Part shown: piece by piece, positions 1 through 8,660 of the stretch
How the letters are laid out: the number at the start of each line of letters is the position of its first letter
How positions within the stretch are numbered: the stretch's first letter is position 1
Assembly (NCBI GenBank): GCA_017478205.1
Contig: JAFVDZ010000047.1
Coordinates: 1 to 64,000 of the forward strand
Length of the DNA: 64,000 bases
Reading direction: 5' to 3'
Origin: Spirochaetales bacterium
Lineage (GTDB): Bacteria > Spirochaetota > Spirochaetia > Sphaerochaetales > Sphaerochaetaceae
Translations under genes and position numbers: made by a program
The notes under the pieces: generated by a model
Seen by the model: the letters and a program-made list of their open reading frames with translations, nothing else
Told to the model about the DNA's origin: nothing
Databases searched by the model: none

Positions 1-43
1 ATCCATAGTATAAATTTGACTAGTTCATATAGGAGATATTACA

Positions 44-247
44 TTGAGCATCCCTCTAGATAAACTTATTGATAGCAATGAAAACTTTTATCAGATGACT
101 TGTCTGGCTATTAAGGAAGCTGACATCATTTCTAGAATCCCTGAAAAGAGAGACGAAATTGAGAAAGATGGCGATAAGATAGTTTCCTATGTTCTCAGCA
201 AGGCTCTGGACAATGATATCAGCTTCAAGAAGAAAGAAGACAAATAA
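44..247 (+). CDS. rpoZ: RNA polymerase omega subunit
   Basis: Encodes a 67-aa protein that resembles the small omega subunit, which helps RNA polymerase assembly and stability by chaperoning beta'. The N-terminal half (IPLDKLI, then residues around NFYQMTCLAIKEA) matches the pattern of spirochaete omega proteins; the lysine-rich tail is unremarkable. The start is TTG at 44, chosen because an AGGAG SD lies at 31-35, nine bases upstream, and no in-frame ATG fits. The 3' end overlaps the start of miaA by 35 nt, so the two are probably translated from one message. Family assignment rests on length, the core motif and the miaA neighbour; it is a short protein, so confidence is moderate. Confidence 0.75.
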   Translation: MSIPLDKLIDSNENFYQMTCLAIKEADIISRIPEKRDEIEKDGDKIVSYVLSKALDNDISFKKKEDK

Positions 248-1163
248 TCGAATAATTTTTCTTTTTGGCCCGACTGCCAGTGGCAAGACAGCACTGACAC
301 TGAGCCACTTCGCATCTGGCTTTCAAATTATCAATGCCGACTCGGTTCAAGTGTACAAACACCTTGATATCGCGTCGGCTAAACCGTCTATTGAGCTACA
401 GAAAAAAATAAAACATCATCTTGTCAATATACTTGAACCCTGGCAGCAGTTCACTGTTTCCGATTTCATATCCCTAGCTGATGATGCCTGCGAAAAGATT
501 TGGGCTGAGGGTGATATTCCTCTAGTCACAGGTGGAACAGCCTTCTATTTCAAGCATTTTCTATACGGATTATCATCTGCTCCTAAAAGTGATCCTGAAG
601 TCAGAGAAAAGGTTCAGCAAATGCTGATCCTTGAGGGGAGAGAAGCACTTCACGAAAAGCTTTTGAAGGTCGATGAAAAGAGCGGGAAAAGAATCAATGT
701 AAATGATACATATCGATTGACTCGTGCTCTTGAAGTCTATTACCAGACTGGTAAGCCATTGTCATACTTTGAGTTGCCAACTGAAGTCAGAGCTGGCTTG
801 AATCCTCTCATTATTGGACTTGAAAGAGATAAAAGTGAACTTGATGAGAGAATTGCACTCAGAGTTGAAGAGATGTTTGATATGGGTGTGATTGATGAGA
901 TGAGAAATCTTATAAAGATGGGTGCAAATCCATCCTGGCCTGGTATGACAGGAATTGGCTACAGTGAATTCCTCTATCTTATGGACACAGGAGAATTCAC
1001 ACAAAGGAAAGTGAAGGATCTTATAATCCTGAACTCCAGAAAGTATGCAAAGCGTCAAATGACATTCTTCAGGTCTTTTGATAACGTCACTTGGGTAAAT
1101 CCTGAAGACACATCGAATCTTGATAAGGTTCTTTCAGATTATCTGAATACTCCAAATACTTGA
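213..1163 (+). CDS. miaA: tRNA dimethylallyltransferase
   Basis: Transfers a dimethylallyl group to N6 of A37 in tRNAs that read UNN codons, the first step of ms2i6A formation; cytoplasmic. The P-loop GPTASGKT is at residues 19-26, followed by the family's NADSVQVY motif and a central VTGGTAFY segment. Length, 316 aa, is normal. I start it at ATG 213 because AAGG at 200-203 gives a good SD; an ATG at 189 would only add eight residues before the P-loop. It overlaps rpoZ by 35 nt and its 3' end overlaps the convergent Memo-like gene by 25 nt, with no room for a terminator between them. Confidence 0.93.
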   Translation: MISASRRKKTNNRIIFLFGPTASGKTALTLSHFASGFQIINADSVQVYKHLDIASAKPSIELQKKIKHHLVNILEPWQQFTVSDFISLADDACEKIWAEGDIPLVTGGTAFYFKHFLYGLSSAPKSDPEVREKVQQMLILEGREALHEKLLKVDEKSGKRINVNDTYRLTRALEVYYQTGKPLSYFELPTEVRAGLNPLIIGLERDKSELDERIALRVEEMFDMGVIDEMRNLIKMGANPSWPGMTGIGYSEFLYLMDTGEFTQRKVKDLIILNSRKYAKRQMTFFRSFDNVTWVNPEDTSNLDKVLSDYLNTPNT

Positions 1164-1873
1164 TAGACTTTGCCTTCTGCACTCTTGAGAGAAGTTTCAA
1201 TTTCTCCTCCACTGCATCTTGCCTTAATTAGACTAAAGCCATTCGAGCGTTTTCGCAAAGCTTCCAAGATTGGAAATGCACAGCCTGAAATGTGTTTTCT
1301 GTTCCCTTCGTCTATCAAGCTTTTGTTCTCTTCAAGGAGGCTTAGAAGCAGATTTGCGTGTTTCAATGCTTCATCGTTGTTGTTACCATCTGAAAAGTTT
1401 CCGCTGACAATAATTACATCAGCATCTTGTCTGGAAAGATACTTTTCAAGTGTCGTGATATCTTTCTTTCCTTGTAAAGATGTAAATATTGGATGGACAG
1501 TTACATTACTTGAGAGAAATGAAAGGAACGTCATGAAGATTTCAAGTGTATACTCTTCTTCGAGGATATATTCTTCACACTTCAAGGTTGGAGCTTGTAT
1601 GGCTGAGTTGGAATCACAAGTGAAGGATGGAACAGTCAGAAGAGCATCTTCCTCGCATTCTGTAAATCTTTCATTGTGAAGAGGAGCAATAAAGAGAACC
1701 TTTTTATTATCAAGTCCCTTCAGGGCTTGAGAATAGAAGGGTGAAACGATGGATGCCTTTGCATGGGGAAGTAGGATTACATTGGAATCAAGAGGCTCAT
1801 GATCTTTCTCGATCAAAGATTCAAACTCCTTTTTGCTTGATGGATACATTATGTCCTGAAAGTAGCGTTTCAT
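1139..1873 (-). CDS. Memo-family (AmmeMemoRadiSam protein B-like) protein
   Basis: A 244-aa protein related to the Memo/AMMECR-associated family, which has a dioxygenase-like fold. Visible features are an N-terminal ILLPHA segment, a KVLFIAPLHNE strand-loop where the family normally carries a metal-site histidine, a central DVIIVSGNFSDG stretch and a C-terminal CSGGEIE motif. The start is ATG 1873, one base after the rqcH stop (TGA-T-ATG), which implies translational coupling. It is the last gene of the folC-rqcH-Memo operon. The usual partners, AMMECR1 and a radical SAM protein, are not seen in this window. The biochemical role of the bacterial family is not established, so I give no reaction. 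Confidence 0.7.
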   Translation of the reverse strand: MKRYFQDIMYPSSKKEFESLIEKDHEPLDSNVILLPHAKASIVSPFYSQALKGLDNKKVLFIAPLHNERFTECEEDALLTVPSFTCDSNSAIQAPTLKCEEYILEEEYTLEIFMTFLSFLSSNVTVHPIFTSLQGKKDITTLEKYLSRQDADVIIVSGNFSDGNNNDEALKHANLLLSLLEENKSLIDEGNRKHISGCAFPILEALRKRSNGFSLIKARCSGGEIETSLKSAEGKVYQVFGVFR

Positions 1874-1874
1874 A

Positions 1875-3275
1875 TCAATTAAGCAGCTCCTTGATTCTCT
1901 TTTCATCCATTGTAACAGATAGATTCTTTTCCTGTGTAGGAATTACAAGACCGGTCTTTCCATCCTTGACTCTTCTTAGATACTTTACCTGAGTGTAGTA
2001 AAGGTCAGCTTTCCCTTGTTCCTTTGCCTTTGAGTAATGGATAGCAAGATTGGCTCCATCAAGCAGAACTTCTAGAGGGATACTCTTGTCTTTCTTTGCT
2101 CTGATGAAAACATAACCACCAGGGAAATCACGAGTATGTATCCAAGTGTCTGATCCTCTGACATAGTGACGCAGTAATTCATCATTTTCCTTTGCATTTC
2201 TTCCAACAAGAATGTCAAATCCATGACTGGAAAGATGTAATCCTGTCTTTGCATCCTCTTTGGTGTTGCCAGCAGGAGAGGCTGAGACAAGTGCCTTTTC
2301 AAGAGCCTTCAGCTTTTCTATCGGATCTGAAAGATTCAATATTTTTTCATAGTAATTCTTTCTTTCAGCTATCTTCTTTGTTATCTCATCTCTCTCTTGA
2401 AGTGAGTTTTCATAAATCCTTTCGTTTCTCTTGTACTTCTGATAATAGGAATTGATGTTTTCACTTGGAGATAGTTCTCTTTCTAGCTGTATAGTGACTT
2501 CGTTTTGTTCAAAGTCATAGAGTTTTACATTTTCCATGCCCCTCTTTAAAAGGTAGGAATAGCTAGAAAGAAGGTCACCTGTAGTTTTATATGACTCATA
2601 ACCACTAGTTTCCTTGATCCTCTTTTCAACCTGTGTGAGTTGGATATTTAGACCTGTGAGCTCTTTGTCTCTCTTCTGCTTTATTCGGTCAACAAGTGTA
2701 TTGGTCTTCTCGTCCCTGCTATCAAGAGAAAGGGACTTATCGATGAAGCTGTTGAAACTATCACCCTCCCAAATTCTTATTGGAAAACGCTCTGTGTCAA
2801 AATCTTTCTCTTCAGGGGGAATGTATGATTTACCTTTTTCTTCTCCTCTTTGAGGCCTTCTCATCATGAGTTCGAGGATCATATTGTTTTCATCTGTTAT
2901 GATCATATTGGCATTTGGACCAGAGAAGAACCTGAAGTAAATATTGAATAAAGCATCATGATGAGAAAGCTTCATCACAACAACTCTTTCTCCTCTGATC
3001 TGATAGACGTCAATAATTCTCGAACCTACAATATTTGCTCTAAGGTATTGTCCTAGGCGCTGAAGCTTCTGTGCTTTCTTTCTCATTCTATCGGTTCTGC
3101 AGAAACGTGATGTGTTGCTTCCAAGCTCGACATACAAAAGCCATGCTTTTTCAGTCTTTGAAAACAGTGAAAAGGTGAGGCTCTTGAAATCGTGCTCAGT
3201 TACTGACTGGATAAATGTATCCTTGAATGAGAGCTCTGATAAAAGGAGTGCAATTTCATTTGCATTTATACTCAT
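1875..3275 (-). CDS. rqcH: NFACT family ribosome quality control protein (RqcH/Rqc2-like)
   Basis: A 466-aa NFACT protein, the family that binds obstructed 50S subunits carrying peptidyl-tRNA and directs C-terminal tailing of the stalled chain. An N-terminal NFACT-N domain (about 1-180, with GPNANMIITDE) is followed by a charged coiled-coil middle (about 200-330) and the C-terminal NFACT-R RNA-binding domain (about 350-450, with GFDILVGRNAKEND and TWIHTRDFPGGYVFIR). The position matching the Asp-Arg pair needed for Ala tailing appears to read Glu96-Arg97. The gene overlaps folC by 4 nt (ATGA) and is one base from the Memo gene, so the three form one operon. Some NFACT proteins are annotated as fibronectin-binding; the RQC role is the better-founded one. 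Confidence 0.88.
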   Translation of the reverse strand: MSINANEIALLLSELSFKDTFIQSVTEHDFKSLTFSLFSKTEKAWLLYVELGSNTSRFCRTDRMRKKAQKLQRLGQYLRANIVGSRIIDVYQIRGERVVVMKLSHHDALFNIYFRFFSGPNANMIITDENNMILELMMRRPQRGEEKGKSYIPPEEKDFDTERFPIRIWEGDSFNSFIDKSLSLDSRDEKTNTLVDRIKQKRDKELTGLNIQLTQVEKRIKETSGYESYKTTGDLLSSYSYLLKRGMENVKLYDFEQNEVTIQLERELSPSENINSYYQKYKRNERIYENSLQERDEITKKIAERKNYYEKILNLSDPIEKLKALEKALVSASPAGNTKEDAKTGLHLSSHGFDILVGRNAKENDELLRHYVRGSDTWIHTRDFPGGYVFIRAKKDKSIPLEVLLDGANLAIHYSKAKEQGKADLYYTQVKYLRRVKDGKTGLVIPTQEKNLSVTMDEKRIKELLN

Positions 3276-4588
3276 ACCATTACCTCTTTTATCGCACCAG
3301 CAAGATAGAATGAACCAGTTACGAGAATGCTTCTCTCTCCTAGGTTCGCTGTTGCTTCCTCTAGAGCACTTGAAGAGTCTTCAATTAGGAGTATGTTCTT
3401 CTCTGGAGACAATTCCTTAGCCATCTTGTATATCTTATCGGGATAACTGATCTTGAAAACTCCAGGGCGGGAGATTATCACTTTCTCAAAGTGTGGAATC
3501 AGAAGCTCTAGCATGGAGAGAGTATCCTTTCCATCTAGAGATGAGAAGATAAGCACATTGTTCTCTCCATATATACTTGTGAATGTATTGACAGTATTTT
3601 CCATACTGCGCTTTGTATGCGCAACATCAAAGACAATTCTTGATGATTTATAGTCAACCTCTTCAAAGCGCCCAGGGAGAGTAGTGTTTTCAAGTGCTTC
3701 AATTGTCTTTTCTTTGAACAATTTCAGTTTCTTCAGAACAAGAATTGCAAGAAGAGCATTCTCTGCTTGAACTTCTCCCTTCATCTTGAGTTTGAGAGAA
3801 TAGCTAGTCCCATCTTTGAATTTTGCACTGCAAGATGTGAAATCCTTTTTCTCCTGGTATGAGAAATCTTCAAGTTCGTCAAAGAGGAAGTAGATTTCAG
3901 AATTCTGTCTTTCTGCTTCAGAAATGAAAACTTTTCTTGCTTCTTCACTTTGTCTTGAAACGAATACAAGTTGATTCTTCTTGATTATCTTAGCTTTTTC
4001 GTTAGCAATTTCTTCTATCGTACTACCTAATATCTGGGTGTGCTCAAGCTCTATTGGAGTTAAGATGCTTACTCTGCTTGATAAAGTGTTTGTAGCATCC
4101 AATCTTCCACCAAGACCTGTTTCAATTACAGCTGAAGTACAACCAGTTTCCTTGAAAAGCAGATATGCATAGGAAGTGTACATTTCAAAGGTGGATGGAC
4201 TTTCAGAACCAAGGCCTTCAGGAACTGTGAAGCCTTCCATCATGCTGTATAGCTTTTCTGCACATTGAATATATTCTTCATCTGAAAAGAACTTTCCAGA
4301 TAGTGTAAATCTTTCTCTGTAATCGACAAGGTGAGGGGAAAGATATAAACCACATTTTTCCCCTGCTACTGTGAGTGCAGATGATAGGAATGCTGCAGTT
4401 GAACCCTTTCCCTTGCTTCCTGCAAGGTGATAGCTTGTAAAACTCTCTTCTGGATTTCCAATCCTTTTTAGGATGTGTCTCATCCTATCAAGCCTTTCTC
4501 CCCTCAATGCTCCAGGGGACAAGGACTTATCCTTGTATGAAAAACTATCAAGATATTCTACTACATCGCTAAAGGTTTTAAAGTGCAT
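3272..4588 (-). CDS. folC: Bifunctional folylpolyglutamate/dihydrofolate synthase
   Basis: An ATP-dependent Mur-ligase-like enzyme that adds glutamate to (dihydro)folates. The signature P-loop GSKGKGST lies near residue 58, followed by SPHL (folate site), VIETGLGGRLDATN and VFDVAHT; total 438 aa is typical. Two starts are possible: TTG 4618 (adds ten residues) or ATG 4588. I prefer the ATG because the protein then begins close to the usual FolC start, but it has no SD; a TATTAT box ends seven bases before it, so a leaderless message is possible. It is the first gene of the operon with rqcH and the Memo gene, an association whose logic is not obvious. Confidence 0.9.
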   Translation of the reverse strand: MHFKTFSDVVEYLDSFSYKDKSLSPGALRGERLDRMRHILKRIGNPEESFTSYHLAGSKGKGSTAAFLSSALTVAGEKCGLYLSPHLVDYRERFTLSGKFFSDEEYIQCAEKLYSMMEGFTVPEGLGSESPSTFEMYTSYAYLLFKETGCTSAVIETGLGGRLDATNTLSSRVSILTPIELEHTQILGSTIEEIANEKAKIIKKNQLVFVSRQSEEARKVFISEAERQNSEIYFLFDELEDFSYQEKKDFTSCSAKFKDGTSYSLKLKMKGEVQAENALLAILVLKKLKLFKEKTIEALENTTLPGRFEEVDYKSSRIVFDVAHTKRSMENTVNTFTSIYGENNVLIFSSLDGKDTLSMLELLIPHFEKVIISRPGVFKISYPDKIYKMAKELSPEKNILLIEDSSSALEEATANLGERSILVTGSFYLAGAIKEVMV

Positions 4589-4662
4589 GAAACCAATAAT
4601 ACTATTATTGTCGAACAAAGAGCAACTTTACTCCTTATTTTGACGCAATTTAAAAATGTGTA

Positions 4663-4691
4663 TTGCAAAATTTTTGTACAAAACATAAGAT
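4663..4691 (+). promoter_or_regulatory. Candidate sigma70 promoter for acyl-CoA synthetase 1
   Basis: TTGCAA at 4663-4668 and TAAGAT at 4686-4691 are separated by 17 bp. Predicted transcription start is near 4698, just before the GAGG SD at 4701-4704 and the ATG at 4710. Inferred from spacing and position only. Confidence 0.5.
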
Positions 4692-4709
4692 TTGTTATAC
4701 GAGGTAAAT

Positions 4710-6449
4710 ATGGCTTTCAAAAACATTAACCCAGATGCGTATAAATTTCTTGATGAGTTCAGAGGCAAGGATTTCACAGGTGAGTGGCCAACAATTGTTG
4801 AGATGTTCACAATTTCGGTCAAGAGATTCGCAGATAGAGAGTGTTTCAAGGCATTCAGTCCTGAACTTGTTGTTTTTACATATAAAGAGGCATATGAGAA
4901 GATCAAGGCTGTCAGCAGATATCTTCTCTCAACCGGCGTAAAGGCTGGTGACAAGATTGCAGTAAGTGGCAAGAACTCTCCTGAATGGGCTATTGCCTAT
5001 CTTGGTATTCTCTTTGCAGGTTGTGTCGTAGTTCCTCTTGATATTGCTCATAATGACCATGATATGGAAACTCTCATGGCTTTTGGTGATGTAAAGCGTC
5101 TCTTTATCGATAAGGATAGAACAGAGAATATTGATAAGGACAAGAAGGTTGGACTTGAAGCGATCTACTCCCTTGAAAAGGGTGCCAATGTTCCTTATGT
5201 CCTTGATCTCGATGCCGATTGCGATATCGAGCCATACAAGGCCAAGGAAGATGATGTTGCTGCCATTCTGTTCACAAGTGGTACAACCGGAACACCTAAG
5301 GGTGTAATGCTCACAAACAAGAACCTTGTTAGTGATACATATACAGCTCAGCTATACATGAAGCTCTATCCTACAGATGTCTTCTATGCAATACTGCCAA
5401 TTCATCATGCATATACAATGCTTGCTGTCCTCTTTGAAACTATTGGTTCGGGTGCAAGCTGTGTATTTGGAAAGCGACTTGTAGTTTCTCAGATGCTGAG
5501 AGAGTTGAGAGAAGGCAAGATTACAATGCTACTTGCTGTACCAATGCTTTTCAACAAGCTCATCAGTGCCCTGATGGATGGTGTAAAGAAGAAGAGCAAG
5601 CTGCTTTATGTTGTTGTTCGCATCATGATGTCTATTTCTGGTTTTCTCAAGAAGTATTTGCACATCAACGTAGGAAAGCACTGGTTTGGATTCCTTCTCA
5701 AGAAGATTTCTCTTGAGAATTGTAGAATCTGTATCTGTGGTGGCGGTCCTCTTCCAGCATCTACATTCAGGATGTTCAATCAGCTGGGTATTAATTTTGT
5801 ACAAGGTTATGGTCTTACTGAAACAAGCCCAATTACACACCTCAATCCTGTAGAGGCATATAAGGAAGAATCTGTTGGTCGCTTCATTCCTTCTGTCCAG
5901 ACCAAGATTGTCGACCCAGATAGTGATGGTAACGGTATTCTCTATGTAAAGGGTCCAATGGTCATGAAGGGCTATTACAAGAACGAAGAAGATACCAAGG
6001 CTGTTCTTTCTGATGACGGTTGGCTAAATACTGGTGATGTAGGACATGAAGATAGCGATGGTTATCTGATCCTTACAGGTAGAGCTAAGTCCATCATCGT
6101 AACAGAAGGTGGCAAGAATGTTTTCCCTGAAGAGATCGAGAACCACTTCCAGCTCTATTATGATATCGAAGATCTCTGTGTAATTGGCTATGTCATGGAT
6201 GCCAAGACAAAGAGTGAAGGAATTGGTATCGTTATAAAGCCAACTGATGAGTGCAAGTCCAATCATCCAAATGATATTCAGCAGTATATGGAGCTTATCG
6301 TCCAGGAAGTCAACAAGCAGCTTCACAGCTACAACAAGATTTCAAAGGTCCTTGTTGTTGATGAACCACTTGAAAAGACAAGTACAAAGAAGGTTAAGAG
6401 ATTTGCTGTCCAGGCGAAGTATGCTTCACTATTGCAAGAGCAGAAATAA
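4710..6449 (+). CDS. AMP-forming long-chain acyl-CoA synthetase (FadD-like) 1
   Basis: A 579-aa adenylate-forming ligase of the fatty acyl-CoA synthetase type: it activates a carboxylic acid as acyl-AMP and transfers it to CoA (or another thiol). The ATP-binding motif TSGTTGTPKG is near residue 189, GYGLTETSP near 365, the LNTGDVG hinge region near 450, and the C-terminal lysine motif STKKVKRF near 555. The start is ATG 4710 with a GAGG SD; a TTG at 4692 lacks one. It is followed after 17 nt by yhbY. Two more paralogues lie at 12.3-16 kb and resemble each other more than this one. Acyl chain length cannot be read from the sequence. Confidence 0.9.
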   Translation: MAFKNINPDAYKFLDEFRGKDFTGEWPTIVEMFTISVKRFADRECFKAFSPELVVFTYKEAYEKIKAVSRYLLSTGVKAGDKIAVSGKNSPEWAIAYLGILFAGCVVVPLDIAHNDHDMETLMAFGDVKRLFIDKDRTENIDKDKKVGLEAIYSLEKGANVPYVLDLDADCDIEPYKAKEDDVAAILFTSGTTGTPKGVMLTNKNLVSDTYTAQLYMKLYPTDVFYAILPIHHAYTMLAVLFETIGSGASCVFGKRLVVSQMLRELREGKITMLLAVPMLFNKLISALMDGVKKKSKLLYVVVRIMMSISGFLKKYLHINVGKHWFGFLLKKISLENCRICICGGGPLPASTFRMFNQLGINFVQGYGLTETSPITHLNPVEAYKEESVGRFIPSVQTKIVDPDSDGNGILYVKGPMVMKGYYKNEEDTKAVLSDDGWLNTGDVGHEDSDGYLILTGRAKSIIVTEGGKNVFPEEIENHFQLYYDIEDLCVIGYVMDAKTKSEGIGIVIKPTDECKSNHPNDIQQYMELIVQEVNKQLHSYNKISKVLVVDEPLEKTSTKKVKRFAVQAKYASLLQEQK

Positions 6450-6466
6450 TCGTCTAGGATACAGCC

Positions 6467-6760
6467 ATGAATTTAACTAGTCAGCAGAGAGCTTTCCTCA
6501 GAGGTGAAGCTCAGACAATTAATCCTATAGTAATGGTCGGTAAGGAAGGTCTTACCGACGCTGTTGCAAAAGCGTTAGATGAAGCAGTCAAAGCTCACGA
6601 GCTTGTAAAGGTACGCTTCCAGTCCCATAAAGATGAAGTGAAGAGTATTGCTTTAGAGCTTGCAGATAAGTCTAATTCAACTCTTGTTGCAACAACAGGT
6701 TTTACTGCAGTCTTTTTTAGACAGGCAGAAAAGGTTGAAGATAGAGCATATATCTTCTAA
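6467..6760 (+). CDS. yhbY: YhbY/CRM-domain RNA-binding protein
   Basis: A 97-aa single CRM-domain protein, the family that associates with pre-50S ribosomal subunits. The sequence shows the expected layout: an N-terminal helix (TSQQRAFLRGEAQ), the INPIVMVGKEGLT loop containing the conserved GxxG-like element, ELVKVRF, and a C-terminal VFFRQ segment. Length is normal for the family. It follows acyl-CoA synthetase 1 by 17 nt and is closed by a strong terminator, so it probably shares that transcript; a functional link between them is not implied. Confidence 0.9.
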   Translation: MNLTSQQRAFLRGEAQTINPIVMVGKEGLTDAVAKALDEAVKAHELVKVRFQSHKDEVKSIALELADKSNSTLVATTGFTAVFFRQAEKVEDRAYIF

Positions 6761-6772
6761 TTCTTTATCGAT

Positions 6773-6801
6773 GACGCATCTTTGTTATGCGTCTTTTTTT
6801 T
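6773..6801 (+). terminator. Rho-independent terminator after yhbY
   Basis: GACGCAT (6773-6779) pairs with ATGCGTC (6787-6793), followed by eight T residues. Confidence 0.88.
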
Positions 6802-6803
6802 GC

Positions 6804-6841
6804 TTATAAAAAACAAGGAACTGAATTGACAGTTCCTTGTT
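6804..6841 (-). terminator. Rho-independent terminator of PPi-PFK gene
   Basis: A perfect 12-bp stem (6812-6823 with 6830-6841) reads AACAAGGAACTG / CAGTTCCTTGTT. On the minus strand it runs into a T-rich tail (A residues at 6808-6813 on the plus strand). It sits 25 nt beyond the PPi-PFK stop. Confidence 0.85.
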
Positions 6842-6866
6842 CTGTAATGAAACAAACTTTTTGATA

Positions 6867-8534
6867 TTAGTCTTTCCAGAGGTTATGCTCAAGAGCAAGT
6901 GTGATTGTTGTGATATCACAAACTTCTGGTTCGCCATAGTACTGGATAGCACCTGGATAGCGGAAAGCGGTTTCCTTGGCCCATTCAGCTCTGTGCTTCT
7001 CGAAATACTTGAATACTGGTCCATCGAGATCTACGAGAGCCTTTCTGATTACAGGCTTATATTCACCATGTCTCTTTTCAAGGTTCATCATCTTTGTGAT
7101 TGGAATACCACCAGCATTCCAGTTGCTTGGACCAGCTGCAAGGTTGGAAACAACAGACATATAGCCAGTTACTCCGTTAGCGATCAAGAGATATGCATTG
7201 TAACCAAGTGAATAGCAGTAGTCTGCATCGAAGTTGGATGGGAATGCACATCTTCCTTCATAACCAAAGAAGTGATTGAGTGAATTGAACTTGCCCTTAT
7301 ATGTTCCATTAGCTGCTCTCTTCTTGAGCTCTGCAGAAACTAGAGTGATAAGAAGTTTTTCAGTTTCGATTCTTGAAACCTGTACGTTGCCATGTGGGTC
7401 TCTATCCATGAGGAGCTGCTTCTGAATATCAACAGGAAGAGTCTCGAACAACTTTCTGGAGTTGTCGTCGAGATGGTCACATGCATACTTGTACTGGGAA
7501 TCCCAGCTTGTAAGCTTTGAGTACTCTGCTTCGTTCTTGGAGAGGAGATCGTTAAGGGTTGAGATAAGGATCTTAACTTCTGGGATGAATTCGATAAGGC
7601 CTTCTGGAATGATTGCAACACCGAAATTCTTGCCAGCGTTTCCTCTTTCTTCTACAACATCAGCAATGTAGTTTACGATATCAGACATTGACTGGTTCTT
7701 AGCTTCTACTTCTTCGCCAATGATACATACATTTGGCTGAGTCTCAAGAGCACATTCAAGAGCAACATGAGATGCACTTCTGCCCATTACTTTGACAAAG
7801 TGCCAATATTTCTTAGCTGAGTTAGAGTCTCTACAAATGTTGCCAATTACTTCAGAGAAGGTCTTACATGCTGTATCAAAACCGAAAGAGGTTTCGATGT
7901 TCTCATTCTTGAGGTCTCCATCGATTGTCTTTGGACAACCAATTACCTGAACTCCATTCTTCTTCTGAGCAAAGTATTCAGCAAGTACACAAGCGTTTGT
8001 GTTGGAGTCATCACCACCGATGATAACGGTTGCGGTAAGGCCATGCTTCTTTGCAACCAGAGCAACCTTCTCGAACTGCTCAACAGTCTCAAGCTTTGTT
8101 CTGCCAGAACCGATGATATCGAAACCACCTGTGTTTCTGTATGCATTGATGAAGTCATCTGTGAATTCAACATAATCATCATCGATAAGGCCAGATGGGC
8201 CACCCTTGAATCCAAGAAGGACATTATCCTTGTTTGATTTCTTCAGAGCATCATAGAGGCCTGAAATAACATTGTGTCCACCAGGAGCCTGACCGCCTGA
8301 AAGAATAACACCTACAACCTGCTTCTTGTCAGAAGCCTTTGAAGGAGCCTTTTCGAAAGAAATCTTTGGAAGACCATAAGTATTTGGGAACATTTCCTTG
8401 ATCTTTTCCTGGTCGGAAACAGATTCAGTTGGTTCGCCGAATTTGATGGCTACGTTATGAATGTCATTCTGAAGAATGAGAGGAAGCTTAGGCTGATAAT
8501 TTAACCTAACCTTCTGAAGTGGGGATAGAGACAT
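6867..8534 (-). CDS. pfp: Diphosphate--fructose-6-phosphate 1-phosphotransferase
   Basis: Reversible phosphofructokinase that uses pyrophosphate instead of ATP, the glycolytic entry enzyme in many spirochaetes. The 555-aa length fits the long PPi-PFK group. GGQAPGGHN (about 80-88) forms the phosphate-binding start; GGDDSNT (about 173-179) has the second Asp that marks PPi use, where ATP enzymes have Gly; PKTIDGDL (about 201-208) carries the catalytic Asp and the Lys typical of PPi enzymes. Start ATG 8534 is preceded by GAGGAG nine bases upstream; TTG 8540 is too close to it. It is a single-gene unit with its own promoter and terminator. Confidence 0.95.
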   Translation of the reverse strand: MSLSPLQKVRLNYQPKLPLILQNDIHNVAIKFGEPTESVSDQEKIKEMFPNTYGLPKISFEKAPSKASDKKQVVGVILSGGQAPGGHNVISGLYDALKKSNKDNVLLGFKGGPSGLIDDDYVEFTDDFINAYRNTGGFDIIGSGRTKLETVEQFEKVALVAKKHGLTATVIIGGDDSNTNACVLAEYFAQKKNGVQVIGCPKTIDGDLKNENIETSFGFDTACKTFSEVIGNICRDSNSAKKYWHFVKVMGRSASHVALECALETQPNVCIIGEEVEAKNQSMSDIVNYIADVVEERGNAGKNFGVAIIPEGLIEFIPEVKILISTLNDLLSKNEAEYSKLTSWDSQYKYACDHLDDNSRKLFETLPVDIQKQLLMDRDPHGNVQVSRIETEKLLITLVSAELKKRAANGTYKGKFNSLNHFFGYEGRCAFPSNFDADYCYSLGYNAYLLIANGVTGYMSVVSNLAAGPSNWNAGGIPITKMMNLEKRHGEYKPVIRKALVDLDGPVFKYFEKHRAEWAKETAFRYPGAIQYYGEPEVCDITTITLALEHNLWKD

Positions 8535-8570
8535 AAGCAAAACTCCTCTTTAGATTATTACTTTTAATCT

Positions 8571-8599
8571 AGTATAAACTCTTGATTGCAATAATACAA
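8571..8599 (-). promoter_or_regulatory. Candidate sigma70 promoter of pfp
   Basis: On the minus strand TTGTAT (8594-8599) and TATACT (8571-8576) are 17 bp apart, 36 nt upstream of the ATG. Good match by spacing; untested. Confidence 0.6.
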
Positions 8600-8624
8600 A
8601 CATTCAACTTTGAAATATCGGCTA

Positions 8625-8654
8625 TGGACAGCAATTTTTTACTCATGTTATAAA
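8625..8654 (+). promoter_or_regulatory. Candidate promoter giving a leaderless DUF188 message
   Basis: TGGACA (8625-8630) and TATAAA (8649-8654), 18 bp apart. The predicted transcription start, seven bases after the -10 box, is the A of the ATG at 8661, and no SD precedes that ATG. Confidence 0.55.
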
Positions 8655-8660
8655 GAGCAC

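Noticed and set aside
8610-8660. Upstream 17-codon extension of the DUF188 protein
   Set aside because: The family starts at the WVDSD motif; the added residues are atypical and would lie in the promoter region.
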